Positions 51,501 through 61,400 of a stretch of 64,000 bases of DNA are shown one piece after another. Location: positions 1-64,000 of IMG/VR virus record IMGVR_UViG_3300024518_003060, one strand, 5' to 3'. Below the pieces are notes generated by a model. That model was not told where the DNA came from. It was given only the letters and a program-made list of their open reading frames with translations, and made no database searches. The translations under genes were made by a program, and so were the position numbers. Each line of letters begins with the position of its first letter. The first letter of the stretch is position 1. Source of the DNA: a virus.

Positions 51501-51644
51501 ATCGGTATGAGTGCGAAGCTTGTCCCTTAACTTATAGTAAGTTTCAAGATACTCAGAAGATTCAATCTCGTCAGCAAGTTTATTAAGAGAACCGCTTGAC
51601 ATTGTTGAAGAATCTAAATTATTAAATAATTCTTTTAAGCTCAT
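42501..51644 (-). CDS. Giant virion protein (3047 aa) with LamG-like domains
   Basis: The largest gene of the window. Residues of about 180-420 form a laminin-G / concanavalin-A-like sandwich: 'GGTDGNTVEFWLKKDAY', 'IADGEWHHYAVTAKTSGSDTVLDLFVDGK' and 'SGSLDEVRFWKTNRNAQQI'. A second, weaker one lies at about 700-960 ('FDNTKWNLAVTVKPSKDG', 'AYITDCRFWLTALTFDDVKRH'). The remainder is Ser/Tyr/Asn-rich beta structure without a catalytic motif, ending in Pro/Thr-rich linkers and a Lys-rich tail. LamG-type domains usually bind glycans, so a host-adhesion role as a baseplate or fibre component is likely (inference). It overlaps both neighbours by 4 nt. It may assemble with the 1219- and 346-aa proteins. 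Confidence 0.7.
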   Translation of the reverse strand: MSLKELFNNLDSSTMSSGSLNKLADEIESSEYLETYYKLRDKLRTHTDYSKPKNFAKFGSAEKYYTDAIERIYRTYPYDGSLKEKIQWELSSSGIDLYVFDKEYPRTNGFANFVIAPASTGAEGTYFYPSSGDNEYILTKGGPNTSKRKKNKDINDSSGDFSDGYANVYDTSKNRESNLKIGGTDGNTVEFWLKKDAYAAPNQEYFEFIFDAHVTGTTEGDDSFGRFAVALVTTGTIGNSSDQAFFVGYGSGSTILNKYLGASTLTTASIADGEWHHYAVTAKTSGSDTVLDLFVDGKHNDRYTESGDTIGYVSGTTVATVGALAAPYTIASNDYGLRGWSKFSGSLDEVRFWKTNRNAQQIGRQYIEPVGGGTNTDDANTDLGIYFKFNEGITLTASVDATVLDYSGRISNGLWEGYSSTSSRSTGSAIILSGKASSEFEDPILYSFHPEVQDLIGKKTNIGKEHDYQNPNSVYNSIPGWITETDNEKTEPPLKNLTQIISNYFDTVSNQIENLTKLKEISYSSGSLSNFDKPFFFNNRMLQGMGFPYIPDLFSDASFFEFFRNRSDTKLFQEKLYDIKNTIYRNLYNNLVYINKSKGTEKAFRNMLRCFGVDDEIYKIRHYATDAVYEFRDNYKAIVENKNYVDLTLTASAGATVYQYQTDSNTTSYITASATTTGLEASGFGFTIESQAIFPVIGTEGEYNSMMRSADRTKSYRIQDFVTDKEASIFGIRSVDINAAENDLTVPANDRTGFVVKIVRDNDFDKRGYFKLEPTDGTSYLPTITSSYFEDIFDNTKWNLAVTVKPSKDGQFDLVSGSSGSLNYDVTLYGVNSVLDDVRNSFAVSSSISKAYGQTVMTTPKRVFVGALRDDVTGSLVTRSNAYITDCRFWLTALTFDDVKRHNFDFENFGIGNPYQNTYLFQSSGSHVRVPKIETLALNWNFTNLSSSNTSGQFDVIDLSSGSATDNRFGTLSDVLNRQHSARGENFLTSSTRTFAKKSIYNARTQLPEFINSHDMVTIRDSDDVTFTRSTRPTSYLMTFEKSMYQTVSEEMLKFFSTVADFGSMVGDPVNEFRTEYKSLSKLRQLFFENVSNTPKVEKYIDYYRWLDSGLNIMLANLIPASAVTLDAENLIRPIIEEYIFNRNKYDHKFPTMEFRQTDPTGHILGIREGLYNYRTGHAPIPTTQDESCNWWQKRAERDVSGSGNTSVDSNRQTILDVENNLNNASVINLSGAAGSYEGSTYAIRNFARPYKYKVELTPVLKGGTNFTRNKNLDLINPLLRQFLTEKSGLDIRNPESASFVCTDDNALDLKKTVNTSVDFLEVDGEPEDSYLSSSVGSYAAPFNVVSGTTGGGNFEFSSIVNVHNDSYGYDKEIPAQGPFTERHVGGKQYRHQNINTGSDNILDRAEGYRVSSSFRQFTVFDPAHDDALTFNADLPRATYYRDETAKRPVNIRNIQSSTGSQALGNYYKDYEIVTTTGRRENNRFLVDAGGTLLTASNVVYYFSGAYEYELPNRTLTGSNKFIFVNRFSAPGDPSTMSEGFLDVYSGEYSVYNAMPWRNLDVRLPLQELLTNHCLKFGYYSDWFREESYEQAGKTYPGGSGSISEEGYDSTGSYQKNHRNTRSQLKYSTDENGADGIVNNTASHDNYYVRHQIPQTDAQYAWITSSLISGYTGSALYGFEKRNFSNASFASTDLTFISSSDFVSYRDGSSQTFGATKAYADGASKAYQPTDFAGMNTNIYDPITASSNTLGYPTDLSFLNYINWGAPDGTTNGTMDTDTAEGGFIKLWDLGDEQLSPTLNSLLLHRQGPWGGANWKLYRKDAHPITRKLRSQNRISFLTQSRLPADARGRVKLGRGITSSIEPAVVSKHKPITFDLDIQTSTGGGGETRVVFEQSYLNNFVKFSQKVGNGLDLNIHPSIEFLTNYPERKLAYNTLATLITDESISQETNPINKVNNITVQESIHPREKFAYLADTRKRTAFRNNFWRDDRQTRSDEGNKTDSTHFLPYVPNINLQTAASIWPLDGRLGFTSSSFVLDNQSTPRDTTTVSLATNGKGQDGILQNDYAQFTGPYSFVDSDGITREFGPLAPLYNRRIIEPSILGGSLKYYIVGDTKWEAGISSSFASRNAQNINPFYDTYNDYVDEAMRAGKGFGILPEFRISEHMDYYVNQKGGNFLAVNTASLSLTGAIFNSEAEDGFIINYLHSDFMKAFKIVGKDLKSENKATSLEFECDAILKFLPYNDLYPALHTIKLAKMFYEDYNEYFKDWRSLAGKIGVSNDRGALMISRPLYQCLFAPGVLYNSIKSGMAVDYPILTSPMKISGAAGQVAENTFMKDIPRIGSSDLDEHNPFGFRVPFEAILRPEEELARVTIYDQEPHPVAQFDLTCSLLGSARSTYKLAMNNFLAATIDFFKPAGRLATIASLPDDDGDFGNFVENEEYVMKVSISNGKASSVKQIKDFSRSPFGDRASLTSASYIVNPPNLAMYQRTASIDVYGSSFGPPVYSDDYLMRDVMLNITNSGNTKRHSSASYSSHTPPYYDGYAEVELKFVPSRTDKFTIDEIVPLISSSFGRVCTAGQIKSGGSFVTGNYTDSQMEISATLNYLQVAKQYGVKFDAFGNPTEVDTSRQSSQMIIQPKWETPILNFKDSLYSLPLIGSGAVAQGMWHQFGTLPTASSEGIFIQVQDSDSTSAKSLADAMGFKKTPVRLGEVAQQKEIFEAIVAIPHVLGDPTREGANFTRFAIDRKTIDIAEKIIETGGINSGIEAFVKATGAKHMPSQDIINMVEKMKKFILPPKMDFITNKTIAPFAIFIFEFSATLSQQDLANIWQNLPPDLGTSMQKSRASLPINIFRPSPENGTSMLESLPENIQWSVFKAKQRGAFNYYAKTADSRDDKRFKFNFASGRAGAEITSIPDYSFNWPFDYFSLVELAKIDCKVNFGKAIPIKSFPKFVPPPVTPTFSRKTLTPGTEIDNRSTVTLNRETTLPANRLETPPLSPRAGKTQELSAPSMGRVNLPISPETGEQLPLSINLSDTLAIIAAADTNKDKKR

Positions 51645-53131
51645 ACTATCCTAAATCTAAAGTTTTCAGGCTGTTCCACATAGCTTCCATTGATCAAATA
51701 TGTAAATTTGATTTGATAAGTGAAGCCAGCCTCAAGCATACCCATGTCAAAGTCAAAGTAACTTCCGCTTACATCATACGATAATCTTGTGTGGTTCGTC
51801 GAACCTGTGCCATAATCGGCAACAATCCAATTATCATTGGCACGGACGATTTTGTAATATACATTGTCAATTATAGAGGTGTCAATATTTTGAGACGCCA
51901 CTGTATAATTGTTGGGACTCCAATCTTTCTTACGAGCGAACAGTCTGAACCTAGCATTTTCGTTTATAGAGTAGTTCGGTCTCAAGTTCGTAATCTTGGA
52001 AATATATCGTTGATCGAAGTTATAATCTTCGCTGTCAAATGTATTTACGTCAACGGCAGTTCCTGTGTGATATTCAGTACTTGTGCTTCCGCTGTGCCAT
52101 ACATCAAAAATGGTTGTAATGGCCGAGGAAGTATAAGCGAATGAACAGGAATAAATACCTGTTTCCACATGAGAAGCAGTCGTGTTTATGTCTAAAGTTG
52201 TTACCGTGCCTCCGCCTACTGAAAGTCCAATTTTGGAACCAGTTGGAGCAGTGTTAGCCAATGTGCCCGAATAAACGCTGACGAGTAAGCCGCCTGTTCC
52301 GACTCCCGGTATATCTTTCAGTTGGCCCCTTGAAATATTATATAAGTAAAGCTTCATCAGATTGTCAGAAGCTGGAATAAGGGAAGAGCTTAGGTAGAAG
52401 CTGCCTCTATTATCTTTTTTGCTGCTGTCCCATCGGGCCTCAATCACTGGTCTCTTAAAATAATATTGTGAACCTCTCGCGAAGAACTTTTTGGTATAAT
52501 AAGAGGAGGAAGCGTCTTCGTTACTGCTTGTTAGAAATACGCCTACGCCATAATTTGTTCTCTGGCCCATATCTACAGCCGTCAAACTATTGGCGCTTGA
52601 ACTAATCCATTGCTCGACGAGAGGCGAGATGTCAACCTCAAGATTTTCAAAACCAGTGTCAAAAGATTGGGAGAAAGAGGAAGACAAGTCATCCCAATAA
52701 TCTCCGCCGCCAGCGGTCCACAGGATTCCGTCGCTGGCTGAGAGCCAGTTTGAAGCGTCAATGTCAGAATATTCTTCCATATCGAGGCCGTTGCCCTCGT
52801 CCCAAGAACGAGAAACTGCTGATGCGACAAGTGTAAAGTTTTTTGGCGTTGTTTGGACGTGTTCCGCATCGTACAGTCTCAAATAAAAGGATACGCTGCC
52901 AGAAGCAGGTATAGTTCCAGCCGTTCTGTCTGTGGAAATTGTGTCTGTATTAAATTGGACCAAGAGTCTTGAAAACTCAGAGGAAGAAGTATTTGCTTGG
53001 GCGTAGATAGAAAAGATTTCCATCACATCAGATTGACCCATGTTACCACTGACGCCTCTTGTATCCAAGTTTGCCTTAAAAGCATTCGTAATGGTGTTAT
53101 CTTTTGTCGCGTAATACTTTTTAATGGCCAT
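51641..53131 (-). CDS. Beta-rich virion protein (496 aa)
   Basis: 496 aa. The N-terminus 'YYATKDNTITNAFKANLDTRGVSGNMGQSDVMEIFSIYAQ' followed by 'SSEFSRLLVQFNTDTI' resembles DNRLRE-type beta domains (a stretch that begins 'tkDntI' and has an FSRLLvqF strand). Ser/Thr/Gly-rich strands continue to the end, which finishes 'FTYLINGSYVEQPENFRFRIV'. There is no enzyme motif. The start overlaps the end of gp6 by 1 nt and the stop overlaps the giant gene by 4 nt. It is probably a baseplate periphery or fibre attachment protein. Confidence 0.62.
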   Translation of the reverse strand: MAIKKYYATKDNTITNAFKANLDTRGVSGNMGQSDVMEIFSIYAQANTSSSEFSRLLVQFNTDTISTDRTAGTIPASGSVSFYLRLYDAEHVQTTPKNFTLVASAVSRSWDEGNGLDMEEYSDIDASNWLSASDGILWTAGGGDYWDDLSSSFSQSFDTGFENLEVDISPLVEQWISSSANSLTAVDMGQRTNYGVGVFLTSSNEDASSSYYTKKFFARGSQYYFKRPVIEARWDSSKKDNRGSFYLSSSLIPASDNLMKLYLYNISRGQLKDIPGVGTGGLLVSVYSGTLANTAPTGSKIGLSVGGGTVTTLDINTTASHVETGIYSCSFAYTSSAITTIFDVWHSGSTSTEYHTGTAVDVNTFDSEDYNFDQRYISKITNLRPNYSINENARFRLFARKKDWSPNNYTVASQNIDTSIIDNVYYKIVRANDNWIVADYGTGSTNHTRLSYDVSGSYFDFDMGMLEAGFTYQIKFTYLINGSYVEQPENFRFRIV

Positions 53132-54930
53132 TATTTAATAGTCCCCAAGATGTTCTTATTTGGATATTTTAGCTCAAAAATTATGTCACTTGTGGGTGCG
53201 ATTACAGTGCCGTCAGCACTCAAAAACTCATCGATTGTCATCGAAGGGTCAGCATAATCACTCCCCGTCTGGATAAATAGTTCTACATCCATAACATCGA
53301 GAACCGTTCCGACGTTTTTAAGAACCCCAAAGATATCAGTAATTAAGATAGGTTCTCCCAATTCAAAGAATCTGTTGTCAAAAAAGTTTTGGATTGCTCG
53401 GTTTGCATCATCGAGGACCAAATATTTGTTTACGTCGGGCATACCCTTGGCAACATATTTAACGCCGAAGTTTACTATTTTTGCATCTAAAATATCAATT
53501 GTATCATTGATCATCTTATATTGATTTAACCAAGTTTTTAAATTTTGCTTGATTGTATTGTTAGTTTTTACAAGTTTGCTGTCGCTATCTTCAGAAATGA
53601 CATATAAATTCATGTTTCTTTGATTGTAGGAGTTTGGGTCTTCCATAATGGCCGCTCGCTTAATTGCGCCGAACTTCGAAGGCATGTTATAAACGATGCT
53701 TATATAGTCTTGCTTGGTCACTGCCCGGTTTTGAGTGGCAAAATTTGCTCGGGCGCGGATTCTAACTTCGTCGGAGGTCGGCAATGAGATATCGCCAACA
53801 ATTGCCTCTTCGTTGTTTACCTCAAGAGAAGAGCGAACTTCATTAATTTGTGCCTGAGACAGAGATTCTGGAGAATTAAACCTCAGAAGAGCGTTTTGGA
53901 CTGTTGTGATCGTGTTGGCTGATGTATTGACGTTATCTGTTGTGTTCAAGCGAAACGTAACCAGCAGTGTAGTATTTGATGGTGCCACTCCCAGCTTGTC
54001 TGTTTTATTTAGTACGCTTGGGTCAAATGATTCGTCGATAATGTGTTCTTTGCCGAAGACATTCAAGATTACATTCGAGGGGTCAAGATATTTTGTTTCT
54101 GTTTCTTCTGAACCTCCGCCAAACTGTATATAAGTATGGAGAGCATCCTTTTCAACGGAGAAGCGTCTACTAACAGCTATTGGTTTTAGAATGTTTTTAA
54201 CAGTATTTCTATCATCGTTGTTGTTAACTACTGGTAAGTAAATAACATTTTGAGTAAGGTGATCCACTTCATAGTAGCGATTACCATTGCTGTCCTCGAT
54301 AGAAAGAATCTCTGCGATGTCGCCAGTTTCTAATTCAAACTTGGGGAATTTAGTGTATTCGCCAACATCGATGGTTTCAATGCCAATCTCGCCAGAAACG
54401 ACTTGAGCGTTGGCCTTAATCGCATATTTTGTTGGTGCGCCAGTTTCAGAATCAACTTGGGCAACCACTTTTGCAAGATTAGAATCAGCAAAGTTGATGT
54501 CCTCAATTAAAGTAAAGGAAGTGTTGTTGGTAGAAGAAAAGGTGCTGCCTCTTTTGACGATTGGCATATAATTTGTATCAGGTGCTACGGTATTGCTTTC
54601 TGTTGGGACCAAAATATAAAGCGTGACGGTGCCATAGGAAGATGGATTTGTTTGTAGTTTGTAGCCCAGCGTTCTGGCTAATTTTACGACGTTGTTGTAT
54701 TCGATGGCAGTTGACATAAAGGATTCATTCGCCTGATAATCGAGATAAAAGGAAAGAATATCGCCAACATAGGCTACAGTATCAATCATCAACGCTCCGA
54801 ATGACGGCTGCGAGAAGTCCTTAACATGATCAGGATAATATCTTTTTGCGTAACTGATCAGGTCGTCACGGATTGAATTAAAGTCTCTACTTGTGTAGTT
54901 TATTGACGGTTTTTTTGAATTAGTTGACAT
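53131..54930 (-). CDS. gp6: Baseplate wedge protein (gp6 / gpJ-like)
   Basis: 599 aa. The gp6 pattern is clear: 'YTSRDFNSIRDDLISYAKRYYPD' at the start, 'FSQPSFGALMIDTVAYVGDILSFYLDYQANESFM' at about 40-75, 'VVKLARTLGYKLQTNPSSYG' (about 80-100), and a central gpJ-like region with 'VIYNMPSKFGAIKRA'. It is shorter than T4 gp6 (660 aa) but carries the N-terminal half and the dimerisation-type region. In T4, gp6 builds the inner wedge ring of the baseplate with gp25 and gp53. It lies 4 nt after the gp25 gene, the same pairing as in many myoviruses. Confidence 0.9.
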   Translation of the reverse strand: MSTNSKKPSINYTSRDFNSIRDDLISYAKRYYPDHVKDFSQPSFGALMIDTVAYVGDILSFYLDYQANESFMSTAIEYNNVVKLARTLGYKLQTNPSSYGTVTLYILVPTESNTVAPDTNYMPIVKRGSTFSSTNNTSFTLIEDINFADSNLAKVVAQVDSETGAPTKYAIKANAQVVSGEIGIETIDVGEYTKFPKFELETGDIAEILSIEDSNGNRYYEVDHLTQNVIYLPVVNNNDDRNTVKNILKPIAVSRRFSVEKDALHTYIQFGGGSEETETKYLDPSNVILNVFGKEHIIDESFDPSVLNKTDKLGVAPSNTTLLVTFRLNTTDNVNTSANTITTVQNALLRFNSPESLSQAQINEVRSSLEVNNEEAIVGDISLPTSDEVRIRARANFATQNRAVTKQDYISIVYNMPSKFGAIKRAAIMEDPNSYNQRNMNLYVISEDSDSKLVKTNNTIKQNLKTWLNQYKMINDTIDILDAKIVNFGVKYVAKGMPDVNKYLVLDDANRAIQNFFDNRFFELGEPILITDIFGVLKNVGTVLDVMDVELFIQTGSDYADPSMTIDEFLSADGTVIAPTSDIIFELKYPNKNILGTIK

Positions 54931-54934
54931 TTTT

Positions 54935-55345
54935 TTATAACCCTGTAGTGATGTCTTCTATGAACAAACTATCATATATGTTCAAATTAGTGATTGCATA
55001 ACTTATTTCAATCGCCAAGATGTTTGAATCCATAGAAGAATTGGCACTGCTTTCTCGTTCCGAATTTAAGAACTTCACGTCCATTATATTAACAATTGGT
55101 AAATAACGCTCCACCTGTTCATTCAGTTTTGCCTGAAAGGAACGAAACAGGTTTTTAGAATAATTCTCAAATAAATATCGTCTCACGCCGACCCCAAATA
55201 AAGGATTCATTATGCGCTCGCCGGGGGATGTAAGTACAATCATTTTCAAACTTTGCTTCGTGTTTTCTCGCAAATTTTGAGTTAAAGCATAGAATCCGTC
55301 TTTCGGGGAAGCGTGTAATGGTACCTTTGGTGTAAATCCTGGCAT
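54935..55345 (-). CDS. gp25: Baseplate wedge protein (gp25-like)
   Basis: 136 aa. The GPW/gp25 pattern is present: 'ALTQNLRENTKQSLKMIVLTSPGERIMNPLFGVGVRRYLFEN', with the conserved 'TSPGER.MNP.FG.G.R.YLFE', and a C-terminal 'ILAIEISYAITNLNI' strand. T4 gp25 is 132 aa. It links the inner baseplate ring to sheath assembly by a strand swap. The ribosome binding site is weak (AGAGAA), and the 56-bp gap before it shows no clear promoter. The gene is followed by gp6 after 4 nt. Confidence 0.9.
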   Translation of the reverse strand: MPGFTPKVPLHASPKDGFYALTQNLRENTKQSLKMIVLTSPGERIMNPLFGVGVRRYLFENYSKNLFRSFQAKLNEQVERYLPIVNIMDVKFLNSERESSANSSMDSNILAIEISYAITNLNIYDSLFIEDITTGL

Positions 55346-55401
55346 ACTATAATTATTTCATTTCTCTTTTATTCACAATCTTTTTACTAAATACTCAAAA
55401 G

Positions 55402-58400
55402 TCAAAACGGTTTTAAAATTTTCGCCAAGAAACCTACGGGTGTTATCGGACCTGGGTAAAACCAAGGAGTTCTCCAAGTGGGATCAGCAAAGTTAGCCAG
55501 CGCTTGTATGAGAATTGGCAACGATGCGGCAAGGAGAGGGGGCCAATCAATCCCTCCGTCGTCAATGTCACTGGAAAATGGAGAATCAGCCGTTGCATCA
55601 GAATCTGTTTGTGAACTATCTGAGGACGAACTTGCCACGCCAATTTGACTCAAGATTGTATTGATCGTTGGGTCAAAGATTGTCGTTAGTTTTTTTCCAT
55701 AAGCTCCAATGAGGGCTTCTTTCATGTTCACCAAAACCAAATCATTAAACATAGCGGGATCTAAGGCACCTTTTAACAGATTTTTGTAAAGGAGACTCAT
55801 TAATGGATTGCTGGCGAGGTCTTTGACCATATCGCCGTTATGGTAATCTATCATTTTTTTGTACAAAACCTTAAAATCTTCCAAAGGGTTGAATTTATAA
55901 TCATCTAAGAAATTCTTCTCAAAAGAAATAAGCGGAATTACAATTTTCAATCTGTTTACAGTTTTGCCTTCGGTCTCGCCATATATAAAAACCTTTTCGT
56001 TGAAAAGAGTTCTTACTTGTTCAAAAAATTGTTCAGTCGACAACGAGGGGCCTACATTGTGACGGAACACATCGTTTGATATAACGTTAAATAGGTTTTG
56101 AGCAATTGGGTCCGAAGAGTCAAGAACAAGGCACAGGCGTTGGCCAACAGCAGCTTTCTCAAGAAATGTCGCTACATCATTGTTTATCAGAAGCGTGTTG
56201 GCCTCGACGACTTTTGGGTCTGCTGGTGCTCTATCAAAGGGATCATAATAATATCTCTTAAAATCTTTCAAAGAGATCTTTCCTTGAGTTCTTAAATAGT
56301 TGTCTTTGTAGTCTTGATATATATCATTGGGGTTCAAAGTAAAATCATTTGAGCCTTGATCGGCATTTGACAATTGAGCTTCGGGGGGCAAAGGAAGCGG
56401 CGCTTTTAAAATTTTCTTCCAATCTGTTTTGTCAAGGTCATCTTGATTGGGTTCGGCTCTCCATGTTGAAGTAAGAAAATTCATGGGCCGAGCAGAAAAT
56501 TCTTCTTCTTTGGTTTTTGTTTTATTGTTTTCTTCGTAAACCACAGTTTCGAATTGTTTTGCTTCGCCAAACGTTTGTCTTATGTCAACATAATTTTGTA
56601 TAATGAAACCATTATAGAGCTTGCCATCTTTTTCAGTGTCGATCCTATAAACAGGACTGTCGGTGTAATTGTAAGTTCCATCTTCGGCAGATTGATATAC
56701 GTGAAGCGGTCGGATCTTGCCTTGAGAATAAATCGGCAAAGGGGTCGATACACCAAACAAATCCTTAATTGAATCAAATGTCGTTAGAAATTTTTCTGAC
56801 TTACTGGTCGATAAGCCAAGTGACATTCGTTTTTGCATTTTCTTCATTATGGTTCCGTAGTACCTATCAACATAATATGTAATAATATCACTGGTCGGTG
56901 GCTCATTAACGGGCTTTTGGCCATCAAGAAGCTGTTGGTACTTATAAATCTTCTGGAGGTCTCTCTCATAGTTCACAGAGAGGTTATTTGTTTTTACAAG
57001 GGCGTTGTTAAAGGCGTTCTGAACACTAGACATAATGATCAACTTGTTTTCTTCTTTATTTAACGAAAAAAGTTGTTTTTGCTCAAGGCCCACAACCAAA
57101 GAAAAGTAAAAATTCAACATTTGTTGAACGATTACGGTATTAAAAAGTGTCTGGTATAAGGACGACAGCTTTGCGATCTGAAACGAATCTGGTGAGGAGC
57201 CAAATTCGATATAGCACTGGATGTTTTTTCGAATGACCTTGAAATCTTCAAAGATTTCAGGTGCAGAAATAAGGCCGCCGTCTGTGTAGAATTTTTTTGA
57301 ATCCTCGCCCTCCGAAAAAATAGTTTTGGCGGCGTTGTCTTTAAAGGGAATCATAGAAAACACCTCGTCATCAAACGCAATAAGTCCGTCAACGAGTCTG
57401 GAGACTACGCCGGAAAAGACATTTTGAAAAATGCTTCTTACAAAAACACTTGAGGCTCCAACATCCCCCAGCGTACCGTCCAGAAAAAAGTTGACACGGG
57501 CTTCTAAAGAAGCTGCGAAATCTGGAGAGACCATATCTTTTTGATCTGTCAAAATCCCATAAAGCTTTAACAAAATGTTGTCTTTTGCCGTTCTTTCATC
57601 GTCGGTGGCGCTTTCATTCAGTGTCAAATAGAAAGAGTCTAATGTGTCAGACTCGCTTGCTTGTGCTTTTGGGTCGTACTTGTCAGCATTGAAAAGCAAG
57701 TCGTGAACTGTTTTTTCAGTATCCACATACTCGGCAATCTTTTTGTGTTCAATGATTATTTTCAAATCGCCTTCAGCATATTTGGAAGCAGTATCGACCA
57801 TTAAAGTAGAAATTGATTTTTTTTCAAAATCTAATGGTATGCCTTCCCAGATATTTAATTTCCAATCCTTAATGGCAGCACCCTTGTTAAGAAAAATATA
57901 GTAATATATTTCATCATTTATACCAAATTTAAGTCTATAGTATTTTAGATTGTCCTCGTTGGCATCTTGTGTTATTGTGAAGCCAGAACTATTGAATAAA
58001 AGCTTTTTGTTTATTACATCCGTTAAGAGGTCTTCAATGACGGTGGGTTTTTCGTCGTTGGAGAGGGCATCCTTGTCACCGTTCAAGAACTTACCAAATT
58101 TAGAATCACTTATGTCTCCTCCCTTATCGGTAAGATTTAATCCCATTTTTGCGAGCGGATTGTCAAAACTTTGGTTTAAGATTGTTGGTTTAAACTTGCC
58201 GATGTCACTATTGAATTTTCTGTTTGTGTTTTTTAAATAGCTAGTCATCAATTTATCCTGAGCTTCCAAAGAAGTCTCTGAATAGTGGTCGTCAAATACA
58301 ACGGGGCCTCTATAACCTTGTTTACAATATAGTTGAGGGCCAAGATTCTTAATTTTGTTTTCGTCGAACATTGAAAGCAAGTCTAGAAGCTTTTTGGCGG

Positions 58401-61400
58401 CGGCATCAGATTCACCTTTGGCTTGATCTTTTGCTGACTGATCGTCTAAAAATCTTCTAAGGTTATCAATATAGTTTGCGTTGGGATCTTCGCAGACGTC
58501 CAAATATTCAAGCATTGCTTCTTTCATCTCTTTCAATTTAAGTTCAAGCAGATCTTGATCGATAAGCTGGCTCAATTTCACTAAAAGTTCAATGACTATA
58601 TTATCAGTGGAGGGTAGGCCGCAGCGTTCCAAAATGCCTCGGACAATTTCGAAATCTGGATCGTTCGTGTTTGATGGATTTTTAAATAGCTTGGCCTGGG
58701 TGAAGAAATTAACTTCGCTTGCAAAAGCAGTGAAAAAGCATTTTATTTCTGCCGCACTTGCGTTTGGGAACAAGCTTGCTCCAATTGCTGACATAGCATC
58801 TTGAGGGCTATTAAAATTATTTCCCGTGGAATCGATGACGTTTTGAAGCGGATCGTTAGAACCAATGAGAGCGGCAGCAGCGCCGTCAAGCCTATCGAGG
58901 GCATCAGGATTACCATTCATTTGTTTATCAGTCCCGCTTTTGGCCGCGTCTGCCATGCCTTTTAAAATTGCCAGCATGGCTTGTTCTTTCGCTTGGCCTA
59001 TAAGCACACTTATAAAAGCATTATGACTAAGAGGCGGAGTAGTGGCAGAATACCAGCCAAAACTTGGAATTTTGTTGACTTTGCTAAGACTTTTTTGTTG
59101 ACTTCTGTAAACCTTGAGATCATCGTTTGAGTAGGGTTTCCCAGGTTTAAATGAATCTCGTAGCTTTTTGTTATTTTTGCTTACTAAGGTGAAAAGATGG
59201 TCAAAGTCAAGTTTTGTCTTTTTGGATTCTTGATCGACCTTCGGCAGCGTTTTTATCCACTTGGTTTTCGCTTTCTCCTGTATATCTCTCAACTTTTCCC
59301 ACTCGTCCCATGCTTTCTCGTGCGCCAGACTTGCGTCTTTGTACGCTTGGTTAGAAAAGTCTGGTTCGCCATCGCCTTTATCAGTTTTTTGAAGCAGTTT
59401 GATTGCTTTTGCTTGGAGCTTGGCTGCGTGCCCGGAGGCTTTATTCATCGCTTTGGTTGCTTTATCGTATTCCAATTCTTCTGGTGATTTTGGTTTCTTG
59501 GGTTCTTCTTCTTTCTTTTCCTCAACAGGTGCCGCAAGCGGAAGAGTTTTTAAGGCGAAATTCACCACACTTCTTCTTATCGCAAGCGTGATGAAGTCTT
59601 CAGGGGCGAAATCTGGGCGTTTGCTGATTTCAACGAGTCCTTCGTTGTTTAATTCAGGACTGTTCCTATATTGCGGATTATTGTTTACAATGGTAGAAAA
59701 GACTTTTGCCTTTTGTTCCTCGGGAATCATTGTGATATAAGGAAAATCTTCAGGGATATATTTCGCGATGGTTGGCAATGGTGTTGCCTCATCAATAAAG
59801 TTGAATGTTTCAGGATCGTCTAATTTTGCCGCATTGTAAAAAAAACTAAAAGGAGCGTACATGGCCATTTGAAGCGGATCATAAAACGGTGTATTTTTCA
59901 CGCTTATTAAGACACAATCAATAATTTCACTAACTTCGAGCGACTCTATATATGCTTGAAAAATAATCTTTTTTACTTGATCTTCGGGGACAATACTTGC
60001 CAGATCCTGTTTGGCAAAACTTGAAACTCCGGCAACGTCAACCCTATTATAAAACTGATTATATGATGATGCTATAGTTTTTCCACCAGAGTGCTTAAGA
60101 GATTTGAGCGAACTTTTTAACGAAGGGTCACCAGCAAATTTGGTTTTGGATTTTTGCTTCTTATGAGCGGTAGCGATTTCCTCTTGAGTTGGCGGCGGCG
60201 AACCCAATGAAAATGGGGAGGATTCATCTTCTTCTTCCTCTTCCTCCGCATTGCCCCCAATAAAGCAATTTATATAATTCAAAACGCAAATAGCGTTGTT
60301 CAGTGTGATGTTTGTATTCAAGAGCGTTTTTAGCTCTCCACTCTTCAGGGTTATATTGTTGCCGTCAACTAGGGCTAAAAATTCCAAATCAGCAAATAGC
60401 TCATCTTCATCACCTTTGAAAACAAAAGTAACGGTTGAATGCGACCCCAAACCATTGTCTTTCACAATTTTCTTAAATATATCTTTAAGGGTTTTAGAAT
60501 TTTCAAGCAAGAGTTCTGGAACGTCCAAGGGAAGAAGGCCCTTATTTTTCTTAGACTTTTTGACTTGTTTAATATACTTTTTAACTGAATCAAGACCTTT
60601 TTGAAAGTTTTTGACCGAGAAGCTCTTTCTGACGCCAGTGGGAACCTTTGGAGGCTCAGTGAATCCTGTAATGTCCGCCAGAGATAGAGCAGTGCTTGCG
60701 CCGAAGACATCAAAAAACACTCTTATGAACAATGTAGCTGATTTATTGTCTGGGTTTGGTTTGAGTTTAAATCCAGGTTGAAGAAATAAGAAATAATTAT
60801 CTTTTATACCTAAATCTTTGTGCTCGATTAGATGCGCCTTAACATCGTAAGGGAGGTGGGAAAATCCCGTCTCTAGGTCTTCTTCAAAAAGACCGTGTGA
60901 AACAAAGCTCACTATGGTGTCTGTTACAAGTTTTGCTCTAAGTTTTTGATATTTTAATGAGGTGATTAACTTATCATAATTTATTGGGAAGTCCGCCGAT
61001 TCAACTTTAAAGTTACTGCTTAAGATGAGTTCTTTTTTCTTTAGATCAGTTTGTAAGGCAAAAACCTTGGAAAAGAAACCATTTTTATATTGGGTAGTTT
61101 TTTCCCACCAGTTTGTGACGCCGTGATTTATATCAAAAAAGCCGTCAGGGGGTTCAGGAATTTCGTAAGCTGCGTATTGGTCTTTTAGAAATTCGTGGCT
61201 TGGCATAGCCGTCGAGTCCAAGAATGGCTTGTACTTAAAGTTGATATTTTCAACAAAACTGTCGATATATTCAGGAAGCAAAAGGTTATCTACCTGATGT
61301 CCGAGGATTGAAGTTGTTTTGTCCTTGGCCTTCAGATAAATCGGATTATTGAAGGTTTGGGCCAAAAGTGAATCTGGTTTCAATGGTGTTTCATTGACCA

